Positions 27,301 to 36,424 of a DNA stretch of 64,000 bases are shown in pieces (positions within the stretch are counted from its first letter, which is position 1; each line of letters opens with the position of its first letter). The stretch comes from Terriglobus sp. TAA 43 (GTDB taxonomy: Bacteria > Acidobacteriota > Terriglobia > Terriglobales > Acidobacteriaceae), in assembly GCF_000800015.1 (NCBI RefSeq), contig NZ_JUGR01000002.1, positions 248,001 through 312,000 on the forward strand. The letters are read 5' to 3'. Position numbers and translations under genes: made by a program. A model generated the notes under the pieces. It had not been told where the DNA came from. It did no database searches and saw nothing but the letters and a program-made list of their open reading frames with translations.

Positions 27301-27793
27301 CGGAACACCATCGCATCGTGCGCTGAACGTGCTCACCGGCGGTTGGCAGATACAGGGCATCCTTCAATGGCAGACGGGCACACCGCTGACAGTGACGGGA
27401 TCGAACAACTTCACCGGAACACCATTCCCAAATCTCGTCGGCAATCCCACGCTGTCAGGCAGTCAGCGAAGCATCAGCAAATGGTTTAACACCGCTGCCT
27501 TTGCGAACCCTGCGGCGTACACCATTGGCAACGCGCCACGCACTTTGCCCGCAACTCGCGGTCCTGCGTTCACCAACGTGAACTCTTCACTGATCAAGAA
27601 CATCATCATGGAGAAATGGAAACTGGAACTGCGCGCAGAGGCCTTCAATCTCTTCAATCATCCCAATCTCAACAACCCCAACACGTCGTTCACTCCAGAT
27701 AGCACGGGGGTCAACACCAATGCTCTCTTTGGAACGATCACCAGCGCCATGGATCCTCGCGTCTTCCAGATCGGCGTCCACCTTAGCCGCTAG
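24344..27793 (+). CDS. Oar-like TonB-dependent receptor with carboxypeptidase-regulatory-like N-terminus
   Basis: A 1149-residue outer-membrane protein. Signal peptide 'LLTAAAALSVPAAMMAQ' is followed by a CarboxypepD_reg-like domain (about 25-110, 'ITGTVTDATGAVVPGAQVTV' and 'YDITIAAAGF'). Then come a plug ('RAIQELPLNGRQPFTLVLLV', 'GGSTLGNQFLLDGAMD') and a long beta-barrel ending in 'VFQIGVHLSR'. The family is hugely expanded in Acidobacteria and is thought to import large substrates such as glycans or proteins. AGGAGG ten bases before the ATG at 24344 fixes the start. It is followed 39 bases later by a secreted FAD-dependent oxidoreductase, so the two are probably one operon. The imported substrate cannot be read from sequence. 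Confidence 0.95.
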   Translation: MLISSQRFAPRILLTAAAALSVPAAMMAQTATATITGTVTDATGAVVPGAQVTVVAHGTGLTYQAASSSDGSYTVPLLPVGSYDITIAAAGFSGFKQTGITLDVGQRFRADASLKTGGSSETITVTSTTAPLQTDESSVGNVIEGRAIQELPLNGRQPFTLVLLVPGVQTTSRASNGFADASNQGFSRLRINGGSTLGNQFLLDGAMDTIPTINEVSVVPMVDSIAEFRVITNTPAAEFGMSSGGYVNLATKTGTNAIHLTAYEFVRNDILNSVNRFATKDPVTGRLKPILRYNQFGGTVGAPVRIPWLYNGHDRTFFFFGYEQWHQRSASLQRSTVPTALQRSGDFSQTYATATSTTPIPIYDPSTTVANPAGNGFIRTRFAGNKITTFDPVAQAVLKYYPQPNIAPVDPRTNANNFYSEATGGIDQDIIAIRGDHRISDSDSIFARYAGNLNTTHTVGYGLGDSDPLARNDTRKNYNFAVGETHTFAPTLLNEFRASFVRQKLTFLAPSYNKNYPQTLGFPSIIPQTLFPSVAVSGLIAVGPTTGTFTAGNRIGTVIQFADSVSWIRGRHSFKFGVEDHITRYNQLGQIYPSGNFSFTGAYTNNPQSPAGTGVAFADYLLGQVAGGQLTINPAFATKSWAGGIFAQDDYKVTSRLTFNVGIRYDISGPPVERHGWSSTFNPYLVNSQTGLPGVMQYAGVNGSRLFVRYDANNIAPRFGFAYSADDKTVIRGGIAMIYNPVESADIHQVTNTGLGFSSQTTFSGNGPYSAFQLSKGPSALIAPTGAAGGPTAYRGQSVFFQNPHAPTPYSLQWNFAVQRQLPGGWTASAAYVGNKGTHLLGGNYNINTLNPAYYAQYGTRLQNQVTNPFYGKITTGTLSGTTISQSQALLPLPDYLSVTTLARHGAMSIYHALQATAEHRYSHGLTLLLAYSKSKLINDSTSSDSGESADGVYRDPIYRPYLERSLDPNDTSQNLSASGVWELPIGTPSHRALNVLTGGWQIQGILQWQTGTPLTVTGSNNFTGTPFPNLVGNPTLSGSQRSISKWFNTAAFANPAAYTIGNAPRTLPATRGPAFTNVNSSLIKNIIMEKWKLELRAEAFNLFNHPNLNNPNTSFTPDSTGVNTNALFGTITSAMDPRVFQIGVHLSR

Positions 27794-27832
27794 AACGCAT
27801 TGATACACAAACGAAACTTAGGAGAAAAGAAC

Positions 27833-29410
27833 GTGCGCTGGAAGCAATTTGCAACTGCAATCCTTGCAACACTGAGCATCAGCACCATGGGCTGGGGCGC
27901 CACGCCACGACAGTTTGACGTGGTCGTCTACGGCACAACGGCAAGCGGAGTCATCGCAGCCATCTCTGCAGCAAGACATGGCATGAACGTCGCGCTGGTA
28001 GGTGTCGATCAACATTTAGGTGGTATGGTCACCGGAGGCCTCAGCCATTCCGACCGCGGAAAGGACGCCGTGATCGGTGGCATGTCTCGTGAGTTCTTCG
28101 AACGCGTTGGCAAGCACTATAACGAAACGCTCGAATGGAATTTTGAACCACGTGTTGCGGAGCAGGTGTTCCATGAAATGCTCAACGAGACCAAGGTCGT
28201 ATACATTCCGCGCGCACGCCTGAAAGAACATGGCGGCGTAACCATGAGTAAAGGCGACATCACCTCCATTGCACTTACGAACGGAGACGTTCTGCGCGCC
28301 AAGGTCTTCATGGATACAAGCTATGAAGGCGACCTGATGAACGAAGCCGGTGTGAAATACACGTGGGGACGCGAACCGGAGAGCGAATACAACGAATCCA
28401 TTGCCGGCGTTCGTGGAAGACAGCGTCCAGACCATCACTTCAACGTTCCAGTGTCACCATGGGCCGCTCCAGGAAAACTTTTGCCGGAGGTACAGAACCT
28501 GCCGCGTGGCCCTATGGGTTCAGGCGACAAATACGTGCAAGCCTATGGCTTTCGCATGTGTCTCACGAACGTGAAGGAGAACATGATCCCCTTCCCGAAG
28601 CCGCCGGGCTATGACGCATACCGTTACGAGCTGCTGAAACGCTATCTTGCAGCACTCGAAAAGGCGGAAGGTCATCCGCCACATATACGTGAGCTGATGA
28701 TCATGTCTCCACTTCCGAACGGCAAATTCGACATCAATAGTTTCGGCGGATTCTCCACGGATCACATTGGAGCAAACTGGGACTACCCCTCTGGAAGCTA
28801 CGCTCGACAGAAAGAAATCTGGCAGGACCACTATAACTACGACGCAGGTTTCTTCTACTTCCTCGCCAACGACGCAAGCGTTCCGAAAGCACTGCACGAT
28901 GAAGTGAACGGCTACGGCCTGGCGAAGGATGAGTTTCTCGACGAACACGGCTGGCCCTTTCAGCTTTACGTTCGCGAAGGCCGTCGGATGTTGGGCGAAT
29001 ATGTCATGACGCAGAAGGACATCACCACCAACGTTGGAAAACCCGACTCCATTGGTATGGGCTCCTACCAGAGCGACTCGCATCATGTGCGCCGCATTCC
29101 TACGCCGGACGGGTATGTGGAGAATGAAGGTGAACAGTACGTCGTCACCAAGCCTTACGAAATTCCGTATCGCGTAATGCTGCCCAATGCAACGCAGGTG
29201 AAGAATCTGCTGGTGCCGGTGTGCTTCTCCGCGAGCCACGTTGCATACTCCACCATTCGCATGGAACCGCAATACATGATTCTTGGGCAAGCCGCAGGCG
29301 TAGCTGCTGCCATTGCCGTACACGACAAGCTCCCGGTAGCACGGGTTCCCGTAAAGCAGCTGCAGGGCACTCTGCGTAGCGAAAAAGCGGTGCTCTCTCT
29401 GCCTCAGTAA
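27833..29410 (+). CDS. Secreted FAD-dependent oxidoreductase (FAD_oxidored family)
   Basis: A 525-residue protein with a signal peptide ('FATAILATLSISTMGWG'). The FAD-binding N-terminus is 'FDVVVYGTTASGVIAAISAA' followed by 'LGGMVTGGLSHSD', typical of the PF12831 family; 'VFMDTSYEGDLMNEAGV' and C-terminal 'ILGQAAGVAAAIAV' complete the fold. GTG at 27833 is chosen because AGGAGA lies seven bases upstream and it begins the signal peptide; a TTG at 27800 is in frame but less likely. Members often sit in polysaccharide-utilisation or TonB-receptor loci of Acidobacteria and Bacteroidetes. The substrate is unknown. A strong hairpin follows the stop. Confidence 0.88.
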   Translation: MRWKQFATAILATLSISTMGWGATPRQFDVVVYGTTASGVIAAISAARHGMNVALVGVDQHLGGMVTGGLSHSDRGKDAVIGGMSREFFERVGKHYNETLEWNFEPRVAEQVFHEMLNETKVVYIPRARLKEHGGVTMSKGDITSIALTNGDVLRAKVFMDTSYEGDLMNEAGVKYTWGREPESEYNESIAGVRGRQRPDHHFNVPVSPWAAPGKLLPEVQNLPRGPMGSGDKYVQAYGFRMCLTNVKENMIPFPKPPGYDAYRYELLKRYLAALEKAEGHPPHIRELMIMSPLPNGKFDINSFGGFSTDHIGANWDYPSGSYARQKEIWQDHYNYDAGFFYFLANDASVPKALHDEVNGYGLAKDEFLDEHGWPFQLYVREGRRMLGEYVMTQKDITTNVGKPDSIGMGSYQSDSHHVRRIPTPDGYVENEGEQYVVTKPYEIPYRVMLPNATQVKNLLVPVCFSASHVAYSTIRMEPQYMILGQAAGVAAAIAVHDKLPVARVPVKQLQGTLRSEKAVLSLPQ

Positions 29411-29423
29411 CTTACGCCAAACC

Positions 29424-29466
29424 GGTTCCGCATAGGACTTCCGAAATAGGGAATCCTGTGCGGAAC
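29424..29466 (+). terminator. Rho-independent-type terminator after the receptor/oxidoreductase unit
   Basis: An inverted repeat with arms GGTTCCGCATAGGACTTCC and GGAATCCTGTGCGGAACC (a few mismatches) around a short loop, followed by ATTTTCC. It lies 13 bases after the oxidoreductase stop. Confidence 0.7.
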
Positions 29467-29518
29467 CATTTTCCTGTAGGCCACTGGCATTCACGGCTGC
29501 CGCAAGTATTCTGAATGC

Positions 29519-30505
29519 ATGAAGGACTTCTATATTGCCGATGCGGCGACGTATGAAAACGCCGTTGTCACCTCTTACTTTTTGATGTCGCAGATGTCTG
29601 CGCGAGACAAAAAGGGAGGCGGGCAATATCTTGCGCTCACGCTGAGCGATCGAACCGGCAACTTCGATGCACGCATGTGGGACGAGATCGCAGAATCGCT
29701 CACCACCTGCACCGCAGGCTGCTACGTGAAAGCTATGGGGCGTATCGAACGCTACAACGGCCGATTCCAGATCAACCTTCAAAAGATGCGCCCAGCCACC
29801 GAAGAAGAAGTCGACATCACTGACTTCCAGCCAGCCACGCAGTATGATGTGGACGCTCTGTGGACAGAGCTAAACGGCTATGTCGCAGGCTTCCGCAACC
29901 CGTGGCTGCAACAATTGGTCCGTAGCTTTCTGGACGACCCCGAACTTGGACCAGCCTTTCGTTCTGCGCCTGCCGCAAAGGTACTGCACCACGCATGGAT
30001 TGGCGGATTGTTGGAGCACGTAGTCTTTCTCCTTCGTCTCTGCGCGCGCGTTGCACCGCAATATGCCGATGAAGTCGACCCTGATCTACTGATGGCCGGC
30101 GCCATCCTGCATGACTTTGGCAAGGTGCGCGAACTCGCCTGGAAGTCCAGCTTCTCGTACACCACCGAAGGCCAGTTGCTGGGTCATATCACCATCGCTA
30201 TCCGTATGTTGCAGGAAAAAATCGCAGCCATTCCTGGCTTTCCGGATCGCCTGCGCATTCTTGTGGAACACATGATCCTGTCGCATCACGGCAAGTTTGA
30301 ATTCGGTTCACCGAAGCTCCCCATGACGCCAGAAGCACTCGTCTTCAGCGCCATCGATGATCTGGAAGCGAAAATGCAAAATATGCGAGCCGAGTTTGCC
30401 AAGGCAGTGGAAAGCGGCAAGCAGCCCGATGAAGTCACAGACTTCTCGCGTTCCATGGAGCGCCCTTTGCTTAACTCAAAGGCGTATCTGGCAGGTGAGT
30501 CCTAG
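29519..30505 (+). CDS. YhaM-like 3'-5' exoribonuclease / OB-fold HD-domain hydrolase
   Basis: A 328-residue cytoplasmic protein. An N-terminal OB-fold (about 15-95, 'YLALTLSDRTGNFDARMWDE' and 'YVKAMGRIERYNGRFQINL') is followed by an HD phosphohydrolase domain (about 150-290). Metal-binding residues are in 'VLHHAWIGGLLEHV', 'AGAILHDFGK' and 'MILSHHGKFEF'. This matches the YhaM family, which degrades single-stranded RNA or DNA from the 3' end. It stands alone between a terminator and a convergent membrane protein gene. The start ATG has only a weak ribosome-binding site. Confidence 0.9.
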   Translation: MKDFYIADAATYENAVVTSYFLMSQMSARDKKGGGQYLALTLSDRTGNFDARMWDEIAESLTTCTAGCYVKAMGRIERYNGRFQINLQKMRPATEEEVDITDFQPATQYDVDALWTELNGYVAGFRNPWLQQLVRSFLDDPELGPAFRSAPAAKVLHHAWIGGLLEHVVFLLRLCARVAPQYADEVDPDLLMAGAILHDFGKVRELAWKSSFSYTTEGQLLGHITIAIRMLQEKIAAIPGFPDRLRILVEHMILSHHGKFEFGSPKLPMTPEALVFSAIDDLEAKMQNMRAEFAKAVESGKQPDEVTDFSRSMERPLLNSKAYLAGES

Positions 30506-30511
30506 CGCGAC

Positions 30512-31810
30512 TTATCTCATCTGCAACAAACCTGCATGCTGCAGATGAACCTGAAGTAGCAGCAACGTGGTGCCAACACCAACCTCTAATGCTGTCCAAA
30601 TAGCAATGCTGCGAACGATAGGGCGCGCCTGATCTTGGCGATAAAGCAACGGAAGATTGGCCGCGGCACTGACCATTGAGGTGACGATAGCCGCCATAGC
30701 GCCCTGCGACGCGCTTGCGTCGCCGTGTGCCACAAGATTCGCAGCAGCGGCAGTGCTGCTTGCACTGGAAACAGCGCCGCCGATGAAGCTGACCACCAGC
30801 AAACCCTCGCTGCCGAGCCAACGCGTAGCCAGCGTCCCTACGATCTGAATCAGTAGAAACAGCAGGCCAAAGCGGCTTACTTTTGAAATCGAGATCGGCG
30901 AATCCAGATTCAGCGCAACATCCTTCTGATCATCCGCGGCACGCCGTTGCAGCCAGATGTACACCGCTGCTACCGCTAACATTCCTGCCATCGGCAAGAA
31001 AGCCTGTTGCGCCGCAGCATTGCCACCAAAGATTGTTAGCAGCGCAAGGTTCCGCAACAGCATGGCAATCGTGGTGAACGTTACGGCAACCCCAGTCTCT
31101 CGCAACATTCCGGCTGCAGGCAGAGTCGTCGCCAGCTCCACAACGGACGCCGTAGAGTTCACCAATCCACCCAAAACGGCGGACAGCGTCACGCCCTTCG
31201 ATCCATACAGTCGCAGCAGAATGTAATTCAGAAAACCAATGCTGGCGACGACGAGTACCGTCAGCCATGCCTGTCGCGGCTGCAACAGATGCCACGGGTC
31301 GACAAAGTGGTTGGGCAACAACGGCCAGATGATGAACCCGAACAATCCCAGCAGCAGAGCGCTGCGCATCTCTTCTGTCGTGACACCGCCCGTTAGAGCG
31401 CGAAATTGCGGTTTCAGAGAGAGCAGCCAGGTTGTCAGAATGGCCCCGGCAATTGCCGTGAATATGTGCCCCTGTCCTGAAAGCACGCCCAGCACAAATG
31501 TGACCATCAGGGCTGCGGAGGTTGTTCCCTCAACAGACTTTGTTTCCAGGATGTCACGCACATTGAGCATGATGGCCAGCATGATCACGCCGACCATGCC
31601 CGTAACCTGCATCGCAGGCGACAGGAACGAAGTCAGCACACCCAGCATGGCGCTGAGGCTGAAGGTGCGAACACCAAACTCCTTGTTCGACCACTGACGT
31701 TCAAACCCGATAAGCAGCCCAATAGCCAGCGCCACACCTAGCTTCAGCGCGGTGAGGTCCGGAGGAAATTGTGTGCCGTCAGGATGAAGTAACTCAGCGT
31801 AATGCTGCAT
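30512..31810 (-). CDS. MgtC/SapB and DUF4010 domain membrane protein
   Basis: A 432-residue polytopic inner-membrane protein. The N-terminal half has the MgtC signature ('LGVALAIGLLIGFERQW', 'FSLSAMLGVL'). The C-terminal half is DUF4010 ('LLRLYGSKGVTLSAVLGGLV', 'GGAVSSASSTAAAANLVA'). It carries about a dozen hydrophobic helices. MgtC-like proteins are linked to magnesium homeostasis, but for the DUF4010 fusion the function is not established. It lies 12 bases downstream of the PBP gene stop and is likely the last gene of a proS-PBP-MgtC leftward transcript. Confidence 0.88.
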   Translation of the reverse strand: MQHYAELLHPDGTQFPPDLTALKLGVALAIGLLIGFERQWSNKEFGVRTFSLSAMLGVLTSFLSPAMQVTGMVGVIMLAIMLNVRDILETKSVEGTTSAALMVTFVLGVLSGQGHIFTAIAGAILTTWLLSLKPQFRALTGGVTTEEMRSALLLGLFGFIIWPLLPNHFVDPWHLLQPRQAWLTVLVVASIGFLNYILLRLYGSKGVTLSAVLGGLVNSTASVVELATTLPAAGMLRETGVAVTFTTIAMLLRNLALLTIFGGNAAAQQAFLPMAGMLAVAAVYIWLQRRAADDQKDVALNLDSPISISKVSRFGLLFLLIQIVGTLATRWLGSEGLLVVSFIGGAVSSASSTAAAANLVAHGDASASQGAMAAIVTSMVSAAANLPLLYRQDQARPIVRSIAIWTALEVGVGTTLLLLQVHLQHAGLLQMR

Positions 31811-31822
31811 TCACTCGTGGTC

Positions 31823-34432
31823 TCAATGTGGAGTAGTAGGCGCAGGCTGTGGGGCAGGTTGCTGCGGCTGATTATTTTCGTCGTTGTGTTTGCCGAGACC
31901 AAACATCTTCTGGAAGAAGTTCCGATGCTGCTGTGGTTGTCCGTCAGGCCCAACAGCAGGCTGCGAACCATTGGCGGGTTGCGCCCCGCTATTGATGCCG
32001 CCACCATTCACACTGGTTCCTGCGGTATCGCTATTTGTGCCAAAGAGGCTGTCCATCAGGCCTGAGCCATCGCCCATGTGACTGCACGTGTTATGCGGTT
32101 GTGTTCCGTCCAGAAATGCCATCGTCGCAGTCTTTCCAGAGCAGCTGCCATCAGCAATCTGTCCGGAGCTGAGATCGATGGGGTAATTCGTCACGCCTGC
32201 GGGCGGCGCGGCGAACTGTTTCATATCGCTGTACTGCGGCAGTTGGATCGCACGCTTCATGAACTCTGCCCAGATGGGCGCAGCGGTGTCTGCACCCTGC
32301 ACCTTCTTGCTCAGGTTGTCAGAGATATCCGTGTAGTCATCATTGCCAATCCACACGATGCACAGCAGGTTCGACGAATAACCGGCAAACCACACATCAT
32401 GCGATGTACCCGTCTTACCAGCAGCCGGTGCCTTGAAGCCCAATGCGCGAACAGTTGATGCAGTGCCGTAAGTCACCACGCCTTCCATCAGCGATTGCGT
32501 CAGGTAGGCGGCTTTCGGGTCCATCACCTGCCGCGCTTCGGGCGTGAAGTCGGCTACGATATCGCCCTTGTCATTGCGCACGCTGGCCAGCAGCCACGGA
32601 TTCAGATGGACGCCACCATTCGCAAACACGGTGTACACACCCGCCATATCCATAGGCGTTGCACTGTAAGTTCCGATCGCGACAGAAGGCGTGGGACGTG
32701 CAGAATTGATGCCGGCGGAACGCGCCATCGCTGCCACATTCTCATAGCCCACACGTTGCGCGAGTGAGATGGTTGCAATGTTCAGCGAGTGATACAAGGC
32801 TGTTGCCGCGGTCACCATGCCGGGATATTCACCACGTTCGAAGTTGCCGGGGGTGTAGGAACGACCACCTGTACCAAAATCCTGCGGATCGTCATTCAGC
32901 TGCGTCAGCGCGGTAAATGTTCCAGTGTCCCCCAGCGGCTGTCCATTCACGCTTTGCGAAAAAGCAGTTGCATAAACCAGCGGCTTAAAGATTGATCCCG
33001 TAGGCCGGCTCGACAACGCATGGTTCAACTGCGAGGATCCGTAGTTACGTCCACCCACCAGAGCAAGCACCTGTCCTGTGTGCGGATCCAATGCAACAAG
33101 TGACACCTGCGGATATTTGATTGGCGCATCGCCCTTATGGCGCTTGCGAATCATTTCATCAATGCGCGGCATCATCTCCGCCACGGCTTCCGCCGCGGCC
33201 TTCTGCAACTCTGGATCAAGCGATGTGTAGATACGAAGCGTTCCACCATTCGCCTGATCGCCTAGACGCTGCTGCAACTGATCGTGCACCAGGTCAACAA
33301 AGTAAGGCGCTTCGCTCGCATCCACATTCTGTGTAGCAAGACGAATCGGCTCCGCTTCCGCACGCTCTTCTTCCTGCGGTGTCAATGCACCCGTTTCAAT
33401 CATGGAACGCAAAACAATGTTGCGACGCTCCAGAGCACGCTCCGGATGACGAAACGGATTGAAGTAGTTGGGCCGCTGAATAATGCCCGCCAACAGCGCG
33501 CATTCCGCCACATCCAACTGGCGAAGATCCTTACCGAAGTACGCCTGCGAAGCCTCGCCAAAACCATTGACCGCGAACGAACCACGCTGCCCAAGGTTGA
33601 TCTGGTTCGCATACATCTCAAAGATCTGCTGCTTATTGAAGCGCGATTCCAACTGCAGCGTGATCATGATTTCAATCAGCTTGCGCTTTACGTGCTTTTC
33701 AGGCGATAGGAAGAAGCCGCGCGCTAACTGCTGTGTCAGCGTGGAACCGCCGCACACCGCATGCTGCGATAAAACATCCTGCACGCCGCACTTTATGAGA
33801 CGCCCAAAGTTCAGACCGTTGTGTTCGAAAAACCTGCGATCTTCAATCGCAGTAACAGCCTGCACCAGCTGTTTCGGAATCTGGTTGTAGGTCACCAGCC
33901 TGCGCTTGATGCGGTTCTTATCTTCGCTCAGGCCAGTGATGAGTTGCGGCTCCAACTCATACGCACGCAACGCCACACCATTCTCAGCAGTAATACTCTG
34001 CACCGTGCCGCCGCTGGTATTAATTGTGGCGCCGTCCGTGTTGTGGAACGATGCCTGTCCCGGCTTGATGGAGATGCTGTCGCCAGAAACCCTAAAGGTG
34101 CCAAGCTGCGTATTTGTGTTGTATCCCGCGCGCCGCAAGTCCTGTGCAATGGAGGCCGCAGTCATATCCTGCCCCGGGCGAATCTCGCGCGGAGCTGCGA
34201 AGATCTGTGCAGTGGAGGAGAACAGCGGCCCGTTGTTCAGCCGATCATCCACAACCTTCTGATAGTGGTTGTAGTAATAACCGAAGATCATGGCGCCAAG
34301 TAGGAGGCACACCAGCGCCACAATCAGAAGCGCCATTACGGCGCGCTTCCACAAAGGACGATCCGTGCCATGATGCACCGGAATCCCCTCGTGGTCGTAG
34401 CGCCTGCCACCGAGCTTAAGCTTGACCGCCAA
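31823..34432 (-). CDS. Class A penicillin-binding protein, PBP1b-like (transglycosylase/transpeptidase)
   Basis: An 869-residue protein with a cytoplasmic start, a membrane helix (about 30-53), a UB2H-like region (about 80-150) and a GT51 glycosyltransferase domain. The GT51 domain shows 'AIEDRRFFEHNGL' (catalytic Glu), 'GGSTLTQQLARGFFL' and 'ALLAGIIQRPN'. The transpeptidase domain shows 'TGSIFKPLVY' (SxxK nucleophile), 'YHSLNIAT' (SxN) and 'AGKTGTSHD' (KTG). It polymerises and crosslinks peptidoglycan at the periplasmic face. The last ~80 residues are a low-complexity Asn/Gln/Gly/Pro-rich tail. It follows proS by 45 bases. Confidence 0.95.
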   Translation of the reverse strand: MAVKLKLGGRRYDHEGIPVHHGTDRPLWKRAVMALLIVALVCLLLGAMIFGYYYNHYQKVVDDRLNNGPLFSSTAQIFAAPREIRPGQDMTAASIAQDLRRAGYNTNTQLGTFRVSGDSISIKPGQASFHNTDGATINTSGGTVQSITAENGVALRAYELEPQLITGLSEDKNRIKRRLVTYNQIPKQLVQAVTAIEDRRFFEHNGLNFGRLIKCGVQDVLSQHAVCGGSTLTQQLARGFFLSPEKHVKRKLIEIMITLQLESRFNKQQIFEMYANQINLGQRGSFAVNGFGEASQAYFGKDLRQLDVAECALLAGIIQRPNYFNPFRHPERALERRNIVLRSMIETGALTPQEEERAEAEPIRLATQNVDASEAPYFVDLVHDQLQQRLGDQANGGTLRIYTSLDPELQKAAAEAVAEMMPRIDEMIRKRHKGDAPIKYPQVSLVALDPHTGQVLALVGGRNYGSSQLNHALSSRPTGSIFKPLVYATAFSQSVNGQPLGDTGTFTALTQLNDDPQDFGTGGRSYTPGNFERGEYPGMVTAATALYHSLNIATISLAQRVGYENVAAMARSAGINSARPTPSVAIGTYSATPMDMAGVYTVFANGGVHLNPWLLASVRNDKGDIVADFTPEARQVMDPKAAYLTQSLMEGVVTYGTASTVRALGFKAPAAGKTGTSHDVWFAGYSSNLLCIVWIGNDDYTDISDNLSKKVQGADTAAPIWAEFMKRAIQLPQYSDMKQFAAPPAGVTNYPIDLSSGQIADGSCSGKTATMAFLDGTQPHNTCSHMGDGSGLMDSLFGTNSDTAGTSVNGGGINSGAQPANGSQPAVGPDGQPQQHRNFFQKMFGLGKHNDENNQPQQPAPQPAPTTPH

Positions 34433-34477
34433 TCGTCCTCCTACTTCTTCCCTGCTCTTGGACGTATTTCGTCCCGC

Positions 34478-36274
34478 TTAGGCTTGCTGGCGTGCTGTCT
34501 TTAAAGCGGTAACGACATTGGCAACCGCAACATCTTCCGTTCGTCCCTGCAGGCGATCCACCAACTCCACGAAACCCTCTGCAAGACGCTTGCCGATGGT
34601 CACGCGATACGGAACACCGATCAGGTCCGCATCCTTGAACTTCACACCCGCAGAACCGTCACGGTCATCCAGCAGAACATCAAAGCCAGCCGCTTCCAGA
34701 TCGGTGGCGATCTTCTCGCCTGCCTCTGCCAACGCCGCATCCGTCTGCTTCGTCACCGTAACCACCACTTCAAACGGCGCAATCGAAGCAGGCAGAACGT
34801 AGCTCCATTCACCCTTGTCGTTCTTGCCGTTCTTCGCCGCGGACTGCTCAATCGCAGCCGTCAGAATGCGCTCAATACCGATGCCGTAGGAACCCATGAT
34901 GGGCGTGGTTTCCTTGCCATTCTTATCCAGAACGCGCGACCCCATGCTCTCGCTGTACTTGTAGCCCAGCTTGAAGATGTGACCAATCTCAACTGCTTTG
35001 CCCAAACGCAGCGCGATGCCTGCAACGGGATCAGCCTCGCCCTCGTTGATGTTGCGAACATCAGCGATAACAGTGGCCGTAAAGTCGCGGCCCGGCGTCA
35101 CGTTGCGAAGGTGGTATTCCTCTTTGTTCGCACCTGCGATCAGGTTTGCACGGCCTTCGAGCGCAGCATCCAGAACCACCATGATGCCCTTGTCGTCGCC
35201 AGCCTTCGCCGCAACCACACCGATTGGCCCCAGGTAACCAGCAGGAGCATTGAATGCTGCCTCAATCTCTTCAGGAACCATGGGACGCAGCTCTGCACCC
35301 GCCACCAAAGCGCCCAGCTTGGCTTCGTTCAACTGGTGATCGCCACGCAGGAAGACAACGAGCGAACGCGTCTTCACAACACCCTTTGCGTCTGCAGGCC
35401 ACGTGGCCATGTAGGCCATCGTCTTGATCTGGTGAATCTTCTCCACCTTCAGGAATTCGCCCACCTCATCAATCGTGCGCTGTCCCGGCGTGTGCACCAA
35501 CTCCGGCGCACCTGCCGTTGCTTCCAGATCAGCAACAGCTTCCAACTTCGACGTTGCCTTCTCAATGTTGGCGGCGTAAACGACTTCGCCAGCTTCATTG
35601 CGAGCAGAAGCAATCCAGTCCTCACCCGCTTCGGTGTAGACCATGAATTCCTGCGATTGCGATCCGCCCATAGCGCCCGAATCTGCTTCAACGCCGACAA
35701 ACTCAAGTCCGCAACGCGTAAAGATGCTGCGATACGCCGCGTCATGCAGGTCGTAGCTGTGATCCAGCCCCGCCTGATCAATGTCGAACGAATACGCGTC
35801 CTTCATGGTGAACTGACGTACACGCAACAGTCCGCTCTTGGGGCGGGGTTCGTCGCGGAACTTCGTCTGGATCTGGTACCAGATTTGCGGTAACTGCTTG
35901 TAGCTACGAATCTCATTGCGCGCGATGGACGTCATAATCTCCTCGTGCGTCATGCCCAGGCACAGGTCCGCGCCCTTGCGGTCCTTCAGGCGGAACATGT
36001 TGTCGCCCATGCCCGTCCAGCGACCGCTTTCTTCCCAAATCTCACGCGGGTTCAGCGCCGGCAGGAAGAACTCCTGCCCAATCTTGTCCATCTCCTCACG
36101 CACAATGGCGTTGATCTTGTTAATGGAGCGCGTAGCCAGCGGCAGGTAGCTGTAAATGCCAGCGCCAAGCTGGCGAACGTAACCTGCGCGAAGCAGAATC
36201 TGGTGGCTTGCCACCTCGGCGTCCGCGGGAGCTTCGCGGAGCGTGGGAATAAACAGTTTGGACCAGCGTTGCAT
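34478..36274 (-). CDS. proS: Prolyl-tRNA synthetase (bacterial type)
   Basis: A 598-residue class II synthetase charging tRNA-Pro. The N-terminus '[20 protein letters not shown]' matches the family start, so ATG 36274 is used rather than an in-frame ATG 111 bases upstream. Motif 2 is '[20 protein letters not shown]', motif 3 '[11 protein letters not shown]', and a C-terminal anticodon-binding domain ends the protein. Between motifs 2 and 3 (about 220-390) lies the YbaK-like editing insertion typical of bacterial ProS ('[13 protein letters not shown]', '[10 protein letters not shown]'). It is divergent from the thioredoxin-like gene across 150 bases and probably leads a transcript including the PBP gene. 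Confidence 0.97.
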   Translation of the reverse strand: MQRWSKLFIPTLREAPADAEVASHQILLRAGYVRQLGAGIYSYLPLATRSINKINAIVREEMDKIGQEFFLPALNPREIWEESGRWTGMGDNMFRLKDRKGADLCLGMTHEEIMTSIARNEIRSYKQLPQIWYQIQTKFRDEPRPKSGLLRVRQFTMKDAYSFDIDQAGLDHSYDLHDAAYRSIFTRCGLEFVGVEADSGAMGGSQSQEFMVYTEAGEDWIASARNEAGEVVYAANIEKATSKLEAVADLEATAGAPELVHTPGQRTIDEVGEFLKVEKIHQIKTMAYMATWPADAKGVVKTRSLVVFLRGDHQLNEAKLGALVAGAELRPMVPEEIEAAFNAPAGYLGPIGVVAAKAGDDKGIMVVLDAALEGRANLIAGANKEEYHLRNVTPGRDFTATVIADVRNINEGEADPVAGIALRLGKAVEIGHIFKLGYKYSESMGSRVLDKNGKETTPIMGSYGIGIERILTAAIEQSAAKNGKNDKGEWSYVLPASIAPFEVVVTVTKQTDAALAEAGEKIATDLEAAGFDVLLDDRDGSAGVKFKDADLIGVPYRVTIGKRLAEGFVELVDRLQGRTEDVAVANVVTALKTARQQA

Positions 36275-36424
36275 TGCTTTTGTGTGCTTTCTGGGCCGCA
36301 AAAAGTGCGCGGCAAAGTGTCCGTCTATTCTACCGGCTCGGTCTGCCGTATTCGCGCCACCCAATAATCCTCTGCATCGGTACACTGGTAGAGATCATCT
36401 GTAATTGCTGAGGTCTCTGTCGAA

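Noticed and set aside
28520-29782. A 420-codon open frame on the minus strand
   Set aside because: It is antisense to the FAD-dependent oxidoreductase and the start of the YhaM-like gene, and it crosses the terminator between them.
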